Source of the DNA: RGIG464 sp045643185
GTDB taxonomy: Bacteria > Myxococcota_A > Bradymonadia > UBA4248
Length of the DNA: 10,208 nucleotides
Direction: 5' to 3'
NCBI GenBank assembly: GCA_045643185.1
Contig: JAZUKH010000077.1
Location: 1-10,208, forward strand
The notes beneath the pieces are model-generated. The model was not told the origin of the DNA, made no database searches, and saw only the letters and a program-made list of their open reading frames with translations. Below, piece after piece: positions 1 to 6,728 of this stretch (positions are counted from its first letter, which is position 1; the number at the start of each line of letters is the position of its first letter). A program made the position numbers and the translations under genes.

Positions 1-2
1 GC

Positions 3-662
3 ACCAACTACACATGCGATGCCTCCGTCTGCGGCATCGACGACGCGCTCGGCATCAACAAGGAATTCAAGAGCACCCTCGACCTTAGCACCTTGCCTGC
101 CGGCACCTATTACGCGGCCTTCCTTTTCAAATTCGACGGCGCTCAATACGTCGCTACGACCACCGAAAAGAAAAACTGGATCACGCCGTCCGTCAAGACC
201 GTCGATGATTCGACCAAAATGACCGTCGACGAAGTCCGTACCTTCAGCCTGTCGGCTGAATGCCAGGCTGACGCTAAACGTTGCAACGGCATGCAGCATC
301 AAAAATGTGTCGGTGGACGTTTCTGGCAAAATGACAGCGACGTCTGCACCCAAGCCTGTAGCGCAGAAATGGGATGCGTTGCCTGCGACCCCAACGACTA
401 TACGCCTTGGTGTAACAACAACAAGATCACATCGTGTACGAGCGAAGGGCAATTAAAGATCGACGAGTGTGTTTACGGATGCACCGACGATAGAGATCCA
501 TCAACACCGGATTCTTGTTATCAGCCCAAAACCTGCGATTCCAATAATTACAAGCCCTGGTGCGATGGCAACTATCTCGTTAACTGCACCGATAACCTAG
601 AACGCAGAACCCAATGCCGTAATCGTTGTAGAAGCAACGACATCACCGGTTGGTGCGAATAA
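3..662 (+). CDS. Cysteine-rich, probably exported protein (5'-truncated, C-terminal 219 residues)
   Basis: The reading frame is open from the first bases of the window, so the start lies upstream and this is a 3' fragment. The first ~85 visible residues have few cysteines and include an L-P-A-G-T-Y-Y stretch with alternating hydrophobics, as in beta-sandwich surface domains. The rest is dense in cysteine (20 Cys in 219 residues). Two similar units are visible, each opening C-D-x-N-x-Y-x-P-W-C and continuing with spaced cysteines; a related unit (C-Q-A-D-A-K-R-C) precedes them, and the protein ends W-C-E. Such Cys-repeat tails are common in predicted secreted or surface proteins of Myxococcota and Bradymonadales, and even cysteine numbers suggest disulfides formed outside the cytoplasm. 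The signal peptide would lie upstream and cannot be seen. Function is unknown. A terminator follows 21 bp after the stop. Confidence 0.85.
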   Translation, partial: TNYTCDASVCGIDDALGINKEFKSTLDLSTLPAGTYYAAFLFKFDGAQYVATTTEKKNWITPSVKTVDDSTKMTVDEVRTFSLSAECQADAKRCNGMQHQKCVGGRFWQNDSDVCTQACSAEMGCVACDPNDYTPWCNNNKITSCTSEGQLKIDECVYGCTDDRDPSTPDSCYQPKTCDSNNYKPWCDGNYLVNCTDNLERRTQCRNRCRSNDITGWCE

Positions 663-683
663 TCAAGTTCACGGTTAAGAACG

Positions 684-714
684 AAAAAAGCCGCTCAGAT
701 TGAGCGGCTTTTTT
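684..714. terminator. Bidirectional intrinsic terminator between convergent genes
   Basis: A perfect inverted repeat pairs A6-GCCGCTCA (684-697) with TGAGCGGC-T6 (701-714) around a 3-nt GAT loop. The T run follows the GC-rich stem on the plus strand, and the A run gives the same arrangement on the minus strand. It lies between the plus-strand gene ending at 662 and the minus-strand gene ending at 783, so it can end transcripts from both sides. Confidence 0.9.
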
Positions 715-782
715 GTTATCTCCAGCAAACGCGCTGAGATCAACGGCGCCTGAGAGCCATGAACTGACGCCGTGCTATTGAA

Positions 783-1904
783 CTACGCGTTTTCAGCGAT
801 ATATTCTTCGATGCCTTTGCGCACTTCGTCGCGAACATTGGCGAGCGACATGGCATAGAGTTTTTCGCCATCCAAGCAGGCTTTGAGCTTGGCGACCATG
901 GCTTTGGAGCCCGTGGGCAGATTTTCGAGCATGGTTTGAACAGGATATTCGACGCCGGCAAGCGAAATCACCGGCCACGAAAGCAGGCCGATACAAACGG
1001 CGAGGTAGAGTTCAGGATCGTCGTTGAGGTTGTCGGCTGCGATCTCAGAGATCGTGAGGGCATCTTCCCAAGAGCATTCGAAGTTACCATCGCGGCCATC
1101 GACGGGGCAGCCGCTAAGTCCCCAGACGAAGTTCTCCCAATCCGCGCGTTCGATATCGTCGAACGAGTCGAGGTAAAGAATGATCTGCGTCAAATAGCTG
1201 GCGACGGGATAGCCGGAACGAAGTGAAAGGCATTTAAGGGCATGTTTAGCGAGGTCGCACATATCGTCATCGGGCATGAGCAACGAAGCGCAATAGAACA
1301 ATTCGCCCATAAAACCGCCCTGTGTGGCGAGCAGGTCGAGCGGTTCAAGATCGAACTTGGCTGCCAGCGAAATGAGGTACGACACCGCCGTCGGCGCGAG
1401 GTGAAGATTCATGCGTTTGTTGGCAAGGATCTCGACCTTTTCACGGCATTCTTCGGGCACTTCGTCAAGAATCTGGCTGAAATGAAGGCGCTTAGCCGGG
1501 TCGTCGTGCAAAAAGAACGGCTGCATCGACGGCGGATTCATCCAGTCGATGAGTTTGTGGTGCGGCAATTTGACATCATAGCCATTCGCAGACGGCGTCT
1601 CGTCTTCAACATCGACGGTCGAACTGCTCGGCGTGCTCATGCCGTGAGCCTGGCGATATTGATTCATCATGCCAGAAAGCATCGGGTTGTTCGCCACCAT
1701 CTGTTGAAACATGGGGTTGTTCATGCTGTCCTGGATCTGCTGCTGCATTTCGGGCGTCTTCGACAACGCATCGATCTCGCTTAACATCTCAGGATGTTTG
1801 AACAACTCGCCAATCAGGCTGTATGGATCACTTTGAAATTTTTCGAGGCCACCGAGTTGATTGATCATCTCGAGGACGCGCTGCATGTTCTGTTCGTTCG
1901 ACAT
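783..1904 (-). CDS. Cytosolic protein with STI1/ubiquilin-like N-terminal repeats; C-terminal region unassigned
   Basis: The product is 373 residues starting MSNEQ. This ATG is preceded by AAGGA about 7 nt upstream. A longer frame opens at 1982, but that start lies inside the terminator of the upstream gene, so it is rejected. There is no signal peptide or membrane segment. Residues ~20-83 carry short units of the form x-P-x-[ML/hydrophobic] at Pro27, Pro38, Pro51, Pro64 and Pro74, the last two as N-N-P-M-[FL]. This methionine/glutamine-rich, helix-forming pattern resembles the STI1 (heat-shock chaperonin-binding) motif of Hop/Sti1 and ubiquilin. A Ser/Thr/acidic linker follows (~88-107), then about 260 residues of mainly helical, acidic sequence that I do not recognise. 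A chaperone or client-binding role is only inferred from the motif. The gene sits alone between two terminators and is probably monocistronic. Confidence 0.85.
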   Translation of the reverse strand: MSNEQNMQRVLEMINQLGGLEKFQSDPYSLIGELFKHPEMLSEIDALSKTPEMQQQIQDSMNNPMFQQMVANNPMLSGMMNQYRQAHGMSTPSSSTVDVEDETPSANGYDVKLPHHKLIDWMNPPSMQPFFLHDDPAKRLHFSQILDEVPEECREKVEILANKRMNLHLAPTAVSYLISLAAKFDLEPLDLLATQGGFMGELFYCASLLMPDDDMCDLAKHALKCLSLRSGYPVASYLTQIILYLDSFDDIERADWENFVWGLSGCPVDGRDGNFECSWEDALTISEIAADNLNDDPELYLAVCIGLLSWPVISLAGVEYPVQTMLENLPTGSKAMVAKLKACLDGEKLYAMSLANVRDEVRKGIEEYIAENA

Positions 1905-1971
1905 TTGTGGTTCCTTAAAAAAAAGGTGAAAAAAGGGGCGTATATGGCGAAAATTCGGTGAAATTTTAACG

Positions 1972-2003
1972 AAAAAGCGCACCCGTAAAGACGAGTGCGC
2001 TTT
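1972..2003 (-). terminator. Intrinsic terminator downstream of pyruvate kinase
   Basis: Read on the minus strand, AAAGCGCAC (2003-1995 side) pairs with GTGCGCTTT (1982-1974 side). An inner CGT/ACG helix closes an AAAG-type tetraloop beyond a single mismatch. The stem runs directly into five T residues (1976-1972). It lies about 80 bp after the pyruvate kinase stop codon and 70 bp before the next minus-strand start, so it separates those two genes into different transcripts. Confidence 0.8.
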
Positions 2004-2049
2004 GTGTCACATATAGTTGAAAATATCAAGGCGGGGCATCGAAACCTCG

Positions 2050-2076
2050 CAGAGACGCAAAAAATTTGCGTCTCTG
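2050..2076 (-). other. Perfect 12-bp inverted repeat in the 3' UTR of pyruvate kinase
   Basis: CAGAGACGCAAA (2050-2061) and TTTGCGTCTCTG (2065-2076) are exact reverse complements around a 3-nt loop, starting 6 nt after the pyruvate kinase stop. No T tract follows on either strand, so it is probably not itself a terminator. It could protect the 3' end of the mRNA, or serve as a Rho-related pause site together with the terminator at 1972-2003. Confidence 0.6.
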
Positions 2077-2081
2077 GCTCA

Positions 2082-3572
2082 TTAATCGACGATGAGCTTG
2101 AGGCTCGGCGTGAGCGCCATACCATAATCGCGGAGCGTGACGAGCACGACGTAACGGTTAGCGTAGCGATCGGCATCATTCGATTCATACAAACCCGTAT
2201 TTTTGAGGATCGAGGGCACGAATTTCCACGGCGTCTTGATGACTTCGTCCTGAACGAGAACGGGCAAAACGCCCCAATAGAGCGCCATGCGGGCGCAGAT
2301 ACGGGGATCGGTGGACATACCGAGGACGGGGGCGGGCGCGCGTTCCTCAGAGATCATGCGGCAGGTCGTGCCAGTCTTAGCGCAAACGGCGATCGCTTTG
2401 GCATTGAGTTCGCGCGCCATCTTGACGGCACTGCGAGAAAGACCTTCGAGGATCTGACTGGTCATCGAGTCTTCGAAATCGGACGTCGAGGTGTGGTTGA
2501 CGAGCGAGTTGAAGCGGTCGCTCTTGAACTGATAGCCTTCGATCATGCGGACGATGCGGTTCATGGTCTTGACGGCTTCGACGGGGTATTTACCGACGCT
2601 CGTTTCACCGGAAAGCATGACGGCATCGGCACCAGCCATAGCGGCCCAGGCGACGTCGGTCACTTCGGCGCGAGTCGGCGTACCGGCTTCGATCATTGAT
2701 TCGAGCATCTGCGTCGCCACGACGACCGGACGATTCATTTCGATGGCAAGTCTTGTCAATTCTTTCTGAATGAGCGGAATCTCTTCGGCGGGCATTTCAA
2801 CGCCAAGATCGCCACGAGCAACCATGATGGCGTCCGAAACTCTGACGATCTCTTCGATGTCGCGAATCGCTTCCGGTTTTTCGATCTTCGACATGACGGG
2901 AATATCGGCACCGCGTTCTTCGAGGAAGTGTTTGAGTTCGAGCACATCTTTGGCTGCGCGAACGAACGACAAGGCCAGGTAATCGACGCCAAGTTTGCAA
3001 GCGAAGTCAGCGTCATCACGGTCTTTTTCGGTAAAAGAAGGCGCCGAGATCGCGACGTTCGGCAGGTTGATGCCTTTACGATCGGACAGCACGCCGCCAC
3101 GAATGACCGTGCAAAGGATCTCGGTGCCATCGACCGAGTCAACGCGCAACTCACGCGTGCCATCAGCCATCAGAATCTTGTCGCCCGGTTTGACGTCGGC
3201 AGCCAAATGCGCATATTCGCTCGGAATCAGGTTTTCGTCACCTTCGACTTTACGGACTGTGATCGTGATCTGTTTGCCTTCGACGAGCTGGATCGGCCCA
3301 TTGGCAAAGTGACCCACACGAATTTTGGGACCGCACAAGTCGCCGAGCACGGCGACATGACGACCACTGCGTGCAATGGCGTCTTTCACGAGTTTGAACG
3401 TTTCGGCGTGCGATTCGTGCGAACCATGCGAAAAGTTCAGACGAAAAACGTCGACGCCAGCCGCTATCAGTTCGTCCAAAACTTCGGGCTTGGACGTCGC
3501 AGGACCAAGCGTCGCAATGATCTTCGTGCGACGAAATGACAAAATGTTTTTACTAAAATCGAGATTATCCAC
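2082..3572 (-). CDS. pyk: Pyruvate kinase
   Basis: Cytosolic glycolytic enzyme converting phosphoenolpyruvate and ADP to pyruvate and ATP. Length (~496 residues) fits the family. Numbering from the ATG at 3584: the barrel starts at R-R-T-K-I-I-A-T-L-G-P (18-28); the B domain lies at ~90-185; the active-site signature V-M-S-K-I-E-K-P (230-237) holds catalytic Lys233; the metal and phosphate loop is M-V-A-R-G-D-L-G-V-E (254-263); V-A-T-Q-M-L-E-S begins at 289; L-S-G-E-T is at 324-328. The C-terminal allosteric domain follows with K-T-G-T-T. The G-P-K-I-R-V segment has Lys at the position of rabbit Glu117, and Leu and Val at 113 and 120, the set described for potassium-independent pyruvate kinases. 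Start: GGAGG lies 5 nt before the GTG at 3572, whereas the ATG at 3584 has no ribosome binding site and overlaps that GGAGG, so GTG is preferred. The ATG adds four residues. Confidence 0.97.
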   Translation of the reverse strand: MDNLDFSKNILSFRRTKIIATLGPATSKPEVLDELIAAGVDVFRLNFSHGSHESHAETFKLVKDAIARSGRHVAVLGDLCGPKIRVGHFANGPIQLVEGKQITITVRKVEGDENLIPSEYAHLAADVKPGDKILMADGTRELRVDSVDGTEILCTVIRGGVLSDRKGINLPNVAISAPSFTEKDRDDADFACKLGVDYLALSFVRAAKDVLELKHFLEERGADIPVMSKIEKPEAIRDIEEIVRVSDAIMVARGDLGVEMPAEEIPLIQKELTRLAIEMNRPVVVATQMLESMIEAGTPTRAEVTDVAWAAMAGADAVMLSGETSVGKYPVEAVKTMNRIVRMIEGYQFKSDRFNSLVNHTSTSDFEDSMTSQILEGLSRSAVKMARELNAKAIAVCAKTGTTCRMISEERAPAPVLGMSTDPRICARMALYWGVLPVLVQDEVIKTPWKFVPSILKNTGLYESNDADRYANRYVVLVTLRDYGMALTPSLKLIVD

Positions 3573-3623
3573 GTTTTCCTCCATGTTTTTTGAGCGTCAA
3601 GGTGCCGTCTGGCACACATGTAG

Positions 3624-3652
3624 GTTTTAAGCGGTTTGTCGCCATTTGTAAA
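3624..3652 (-). promoter_or_regulatory. Candidate sigma-70-type promoter for pyruvate kinase
   Basis: On the minus strand a TTTACA -35 box (3652-3647) and a TAAAAC -10 box (3629-3624) are separated by exactly 17 bp. Matches to consensus are 5/6 and 4/6. The expected start site is near 3617, giving a leader of about 45 nt to the GTG at 3572. The leader contains a small inverted repeat, GTGCC-GTCT-GGCAC (3602-3615). There is no visible terminator between the upstream gene (stop at 3659) and here, so readthrough is also possible. Confidence 0.4.
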
Positions 3653-3658
3653 GCGCCG

Positions 3659-4420
3659 CTATTCGGTGACGGCAAGCGTAATATTGGAATTGCGTGTCGC
3701 GTATTCCACAAGATTGACGTCATCTTTCAGCTGGTAGACGTGCCAAGGCGTTTTGATGGTGCCTTTATCCTCGTCAACGACTTTGATGATCGGTGCAGCC
3801 AGACGGCCATTTTCGCTAAGTTGTGCGGCTAGCGCCAAGGGAACTTCATCAACTGCGGCGGTCACAATGATGACGTCAAACGGCGCCATATTTTTCCAGC
3901 CATTCAACCCGTTTCCATTCTTGAGTTTGACGTTTGAGACGTTCAGGCGTTCGAGCGAAAGACGCGCATTTTCGCCGAGGTATTCGTTAATTTCGATCGA
4001 ATACACGAACTTGGCGGTGCGTGCCAAAATCGCGGTCATGTAGCCGGTGCCGGTGCCGATCTCCAAAACCGTGTCGCTCGGTGAGATCTTGAGTTGTGAA
4101 ACCAGCCAGGCGATGTCCGAGAGTTTCAACGTGGCCTGTTCGCTGCCGATTGGCAGCATTTGATCCTCGTACGCTCGGTGGCGCGCCAGATCTGCCACGA
4201 ACAGCATACGCGGCACCGAATCAAATGCATCCAATGTCGTCTGGGGCAGGTCAGGGAACTCACGCTTGAGTTCTGCCAGCCGGGCTTCGCGCGAGTCGCG
4301 CAGATCCTGCATCTGCTTGCCTGATACCGGCACAACGATCTGTTCCGGGGCTTTCGTACACGCGACGTTCAAAATACTGAACAAACCAAGAAAAATGATC
4401 CAAAATACGCGCTTTTCCAT
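3659..4420 (-). CDS. Protein-L-isoaspartate O-methyltransferase-like protein with lipoprotein-type signal
   Basis: The product is 253 residues from the ATG at 4420. An in-frame TTG at 4429, directly after the upstream stop, is an alternative start adding three residues. The N-terminus has Lys/Arg, a hydrophobic stretch (~5-20) and L-N-V-A-C with Cys21, which looks like a lipoprotein signal with an atypical Asn at -3. The rest matches the PIMT (Pcm) fold: V-P-R at 69-71, Y-E-D-Q-M-L-P-I-G at 84-92, the SAM-binding motif V-L-E-I-G-T-G-T-G-Y at 118-127, and P-F-D-V-I-I-V-T-A-A at 180-189. Family enzymes methylate damaged isoaspartyl residues with S-adenosylmethionine. The usual G-Q-T-I-S substrate loop after L-P-I-G reads S-E-Q-A-T-L-K here, so substrate or activity may differ. 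It abuts the ABC ATPase gene and is probably translationally coupled to it. The family call is strong; location and reaction are inferred. Confidence 0.85.
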   Translation of the reverse strand: MEKRVFWIIFLGLFSILNVACTKAPEQIVVPVSGKQMQDLRDSREARLAELKREFPDLPQTTLDAFDSVPRMLFVADLARHRAYEDQMLPIGSEQATLKLSDIAWLVSQLKISPSDTVLEIGTGTGYMTAILARTAKFVYSIEINEYLGENARLSLERLNVSNVKLKNGNGLNGWKNMAPFDVIIVTAAVDEVPLALAAQLSENGRLAAPIIKVVDEDKGTIKTPWHVYQLKDDVNLVEYATRNSNITLAVTE

Positions 4421-4429
4421 ATCAGCCAA

Positions 4430-5185
4430 CTACTTAAAAGCCTCAATGAGGTGTTTCTGATCCGTGTGATAAAGATAGAGCGCTGTGATATTGGGCGTTT
4501 CAGGACGCTGAATGGCCTCGAGCAACGCATCGCGCGTGTAATCAGCCACCCCGTGTCCCTGATGAAGAATGAAAAAGCGCGAACACAGACCTTGCAGCAT
4601 CTCAAGAATATGACTGGAGATGAGCAACGCGCCGCCCTTCGAGGTGTACTGTTTAAGGTATTCCGAGAGCTTGTACGTACTCTCGGGATCCAACCCAACA
4701 AACGATTCATCCAGAACGATGAGTTCCGGCGAACCGATCAGCGCCGCAGCCATGGCGACTTTACGCGCCATGCCGCCCGAATACTCGCGAATAAGCTGAT
4801 ATCGTGCCTTAGCAAGATCACAAAGTTCAAGCAGCGTCTCGATTTGCGCTTCAGCTTCGTCCGTTTTGAGTTCGCGGATCTTCGCCATAAACATCAAAAA
4901 CTCTTCGCCCGTCAAATGGGGATAGATCTCGATGTCCTGAGGCACAAAACCGAGGTGTTTTTTGGCCTCGACCGGTTCCTGATCGACATCGTGTCCAGCG
5001 ATCTTAATGCATCCGGCATCGAGATGCAGCAACCCCGAAATGGCGCGCATCGTGGTCGATTTGCCGGCACCGTTTGGGCCGATGAACGCCACGGCTTCGC
5101 CGGGTTCAATGGTCATCGACAGGTCGTTCACGGCGACTTTTTTGCCGTATTTCTTGGTGACATGGTCAATTTGAAGCACAGACAT
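4430..5185 (-). CDS. ABC transporter ATP-binding protein
   Basis: Cytoplasmic ATPase subunit of 251 residues, the usual size for ABC-2-type exporters. Motifs in order: Walker A G-P-N-G-A-G-K-S-T (~36-44), Q-loop F-V-P-Q-D (~79-83), signature Y-S-G-G-M-A-R-K (~135-142), Walker B L-I-V-L-D-E-S (~154-160) with the catalytic Glu, D-loop V-G-L-D-P, and H-switch S-S-H (~186-188). The residue after the catalytic Glu is Ser instead of the common Pro, a mild deviation. It is expected to energise a separate membrane subunit, and the permease gene at 5419-6717 just upstream is the obvious partner. A 233-bp gap with a palindromic repeat separates the two. AGGA lies about 10 nt before the ATG. The next gene follows without a gap. 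The substrate cannot be told from the sequence. Confidence 0.95.
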   Translation of the reverse strand: MSVLQIDHVTKKYGKKVAVNDLSMTIEPGEAVAFIGPNGAGKSTTMRAISGLLHLDAGCIKIAGHDVDQEPVEAKKHLGFVPQDIEIYPHLTGEEFLMFMAKIRELKTDEAEAQIETLLELCDLAKARYQLIREYSGGMARKVAMAAALIGSPELIVLDESFVGLDPESTYKLSEYLKQYTSKGGALLISSHILEMLQGLCSRFFILHQGHGVADYTRDALLEAIQRPETPNITALYLYHTDQKHLIEAFK

Positions 5186-5268
5186 GGCTAACAGATCCTA
5201 TAACAATGGCGTGCGAAGCGAAATAACGACGTAACGCACAAAAATATCGCGAGTATTTTGAATGGTGA

Positions 5269-5385
5269 GGGGGAAGTCTCCCCCTACGCGGCTATTTGGC
5301 GAATGGGGCGGTAGTAGCCGTCCGATCCGGGCGGTTCTACGACCCATTCCCCAAATACGCCCCTACCCCTTCACCTGGCAGGGCC
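5269..5385 (+). repeat. Dispersed palindromic repeat, copy 1 (intergenic)
   Basis: This ~117-bp element matches a second copy in opposite orientation at 7121-7236 along its whole length, with scattered mismatches and a 3-bp length difference. It begins with a small GC hairpin, GGGGGA-AGTC-TCCCCC (5269-5284). A long imperfect palindrome follows, whose arms are based on TATTTGGCGAATGGGGCGGT (from 5293) and its complement (to ~5357). It ends with CCTGGCAGGGCC. Together with some unassigned AT-rich sequence at 5186-5268, it fills the gap between the permease stop and the ATPase start. It carries no open frame of note and no transposase. No target-site duplication is evident. On the RNA it would fold strongly and could lower ATPase expression relative to the permease. 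Confidence 0.88.
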
Positions 5386-5418
5386 GACGACGGGGTTGCA
5401 GCGCCGATCCATGAAGTT

Positions 5419-6717
5419 TTACAAAAAGCACAGCGTCGCCGCGAGAATCGCCAATGAGACCGTCACGATCCGCGAACGAACAGGCTGAGTGAATGAAAGA
5501 CGAACTAACAAAGCTGTCGCGCCAAACACGAGACATGGCGTGAGCACGAGATAGACAAGACCGAGCGCCGTATTCGTCGCCAGGACGGGCAAAGAAGCCG
5601 CCGTCAGAGCGACGGCACCCGGCAGGACCAGCCGGAACGCAGCCCGGCGTTTAGCGCGCTGACGAACGTCCTCCGTCACGGGCAGACGACGCGAAAACGC
5701 ATCATCTTCGAGCCACAACCAGACGGGCGCAAGCACGAGCATGAGCACGAGTGCTGCAACCGGCATCCGGATCGACGACATCGTCTCGGGCGAATAAAAA
5801 GCCACGACGGCCATAATGATCGCCAACGTGATCAGGATCACGCGCGACAACGTGTGTTTTCGCGTGATCTGAGCCACATCGCGCGCGACGAGCACCTGTT
5901 CGATCGACTCGCTCGTTTTGAGTGCGTTCAGCGTCTTTTGATCCACAAACTGGTAGTTGGCGTTCAACGTGACGCGGTCGTTGTCCATAAAATTGGCCTG
6001 AATCGCGAAGTAACGTTTGCGAAAGCGAACCAGGGCATAGGCCGTGGACACGATCAGGGTAACGCCGACGATGGTCGCAGCCGTGATCGCGGCGTTCGCG
6101 TAATTCGGCTTGAGCAGCGCCTCGGCGAGCAGTTTGAGAAACAGGTTGGCAAAAAGCGAAAGACCAAGTGCGATCGCCGGCGCCGCCGTAAACATGGATG
6201 ACGCGAACGCCGCGTTATTTGTCTGGGCGAGCGACGCGTTCCCCGCATACATCAAGACTGCCGCAGACAACACGTAACACGTCAAATTGCCGAAGAACCA
6301 AACGCCCAGACAGAGTGCCGCCAAAGCTATGTTATCCTGCCAAACTGGCGCAAAAAGTCCCGCAAATGGAAACAGCGTCAGGGCAAGGATCACAAAAAAC
6401 TTGTTCGAACGAAACGCGAGAATGTCGAGTGGTGCGATGGGGAGCTGCGACAGTAAACGCACATCACGGCTCCTGAACAACAATTCCATCACATAAAAAG
6501 CCAAGAAGGCAGAACTGAACGAAGTCAGCCAAAACGCCATCTCGAGCGGCGTGCCCCCGACGTGTTCGGGCGATATGCCATAGGGTGCCTGCAACAAAAA
6601 CCACGACAGAATGTAAATAAACGTGGTGAGTCCAGTAATCAACAGGCCGAAAAACCACACATTTTTTCCGCGCAGTTCAAGCGCGGTATAGGAGTTCAGC
6701 GTCTTTAGATGCGACAT
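5419..6717 (-). CDS. Polytopic membrane protein, likely ABC-2-type permease
   Basis: The product is 432 residues with about 10-12 predicted membrane spans; clear ones lie near residues 20-42, 60-80, 107-126, 130-157, 172-200, 207-230, 290-310, 318-340, 367-386 and 415-432. Between spans 2 and 3 sits S-R-D-V-R-L-L-S-Q-L-P-I-A-P, a cytoplasmic segment resembling the R-[DE]-L-x-L-L-L-S-x-P-[IV] stretch before a coupling region in a family of ABC-2-like exporter permeases. A polar cytoplasmic section follows at ~232-290. It probably forms an exporter with the ATPase encoded at 4430-5185. It begins 11 bp after the stop of the lipoprotein gene at 6729, so those two are likely one operon. The ribosome binding site is weak (AAGGA about 15 nt upstream), which suggests translational coupling. 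The substrate is unknown. Confidence 0.85.
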   Translation of the reverse strand: MSHLKTLNSYTALELRGKNVWFFGLLITGLTTFIYILSWFLLQAPYGISPEHVGGTPLEMAFWLTSFSSAFLAFYVMELLFRSRDVRLLSQLPIAPLDILAFRSNKFFVILALTLFPFAGLFAPVWQDNIALAALCLGVWFFGNLTCYVLSAAVLMYAGNASLAQTNNAAFASSMFTAAPAIALGLSLFANLFLKLLAEALLKPNYANAAITAATIVGVTLIVSTAYALVRFRKRYFAIQANFMDNDRVTLNANYQFVDQKTLNALKTSESIEQVLVARDVAQITRKHTLSRVILITLAIIMAVVAFYSPETMSSIRMPVAALVLMLVLAPVWLWLEDDAFSRRLPVTEDVRQRAKRRAAFRLVLPGAVALTAASLPVLATNTALGLVYLVLTPCLVFGATALLVRLSFTQPVRSRIVTVSLAILAATLCFL

Positions 6718-6728
6718 GCTTGATAACT

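Noticed and set aside
1242..1784. Plus-strand open frame of 180 codons
   Set aside because: It is antisense to the well-supported STI1-like gene at 783-1904, has His/Arg-rich composition typical of a reverse-frame shadow, and lacks a ribosome binding site or recognisable motif.
1904..1982. 26-residue N-terminal extension of the STI1-like gene starting at 1982
   Set aside because: This start lies within the intrinsic terminator of pyruvate kinase (1972-2003), and the extension is Phe/His/Arg-rich. The ATG at 1904 has a proper ribosome binding site.
2928..3539. Plus-strand open frame of 203 codons
   Set aside because: It is fully antisense to pyruvate kinase and has no independent support.
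4451..5191. Plus-strand open frame of 246 codons
   Set aside because: It mirrors the ABC ATPase gene, whose motifs on the minus strand are complete. The length comes from codon bias on the opposite strand.
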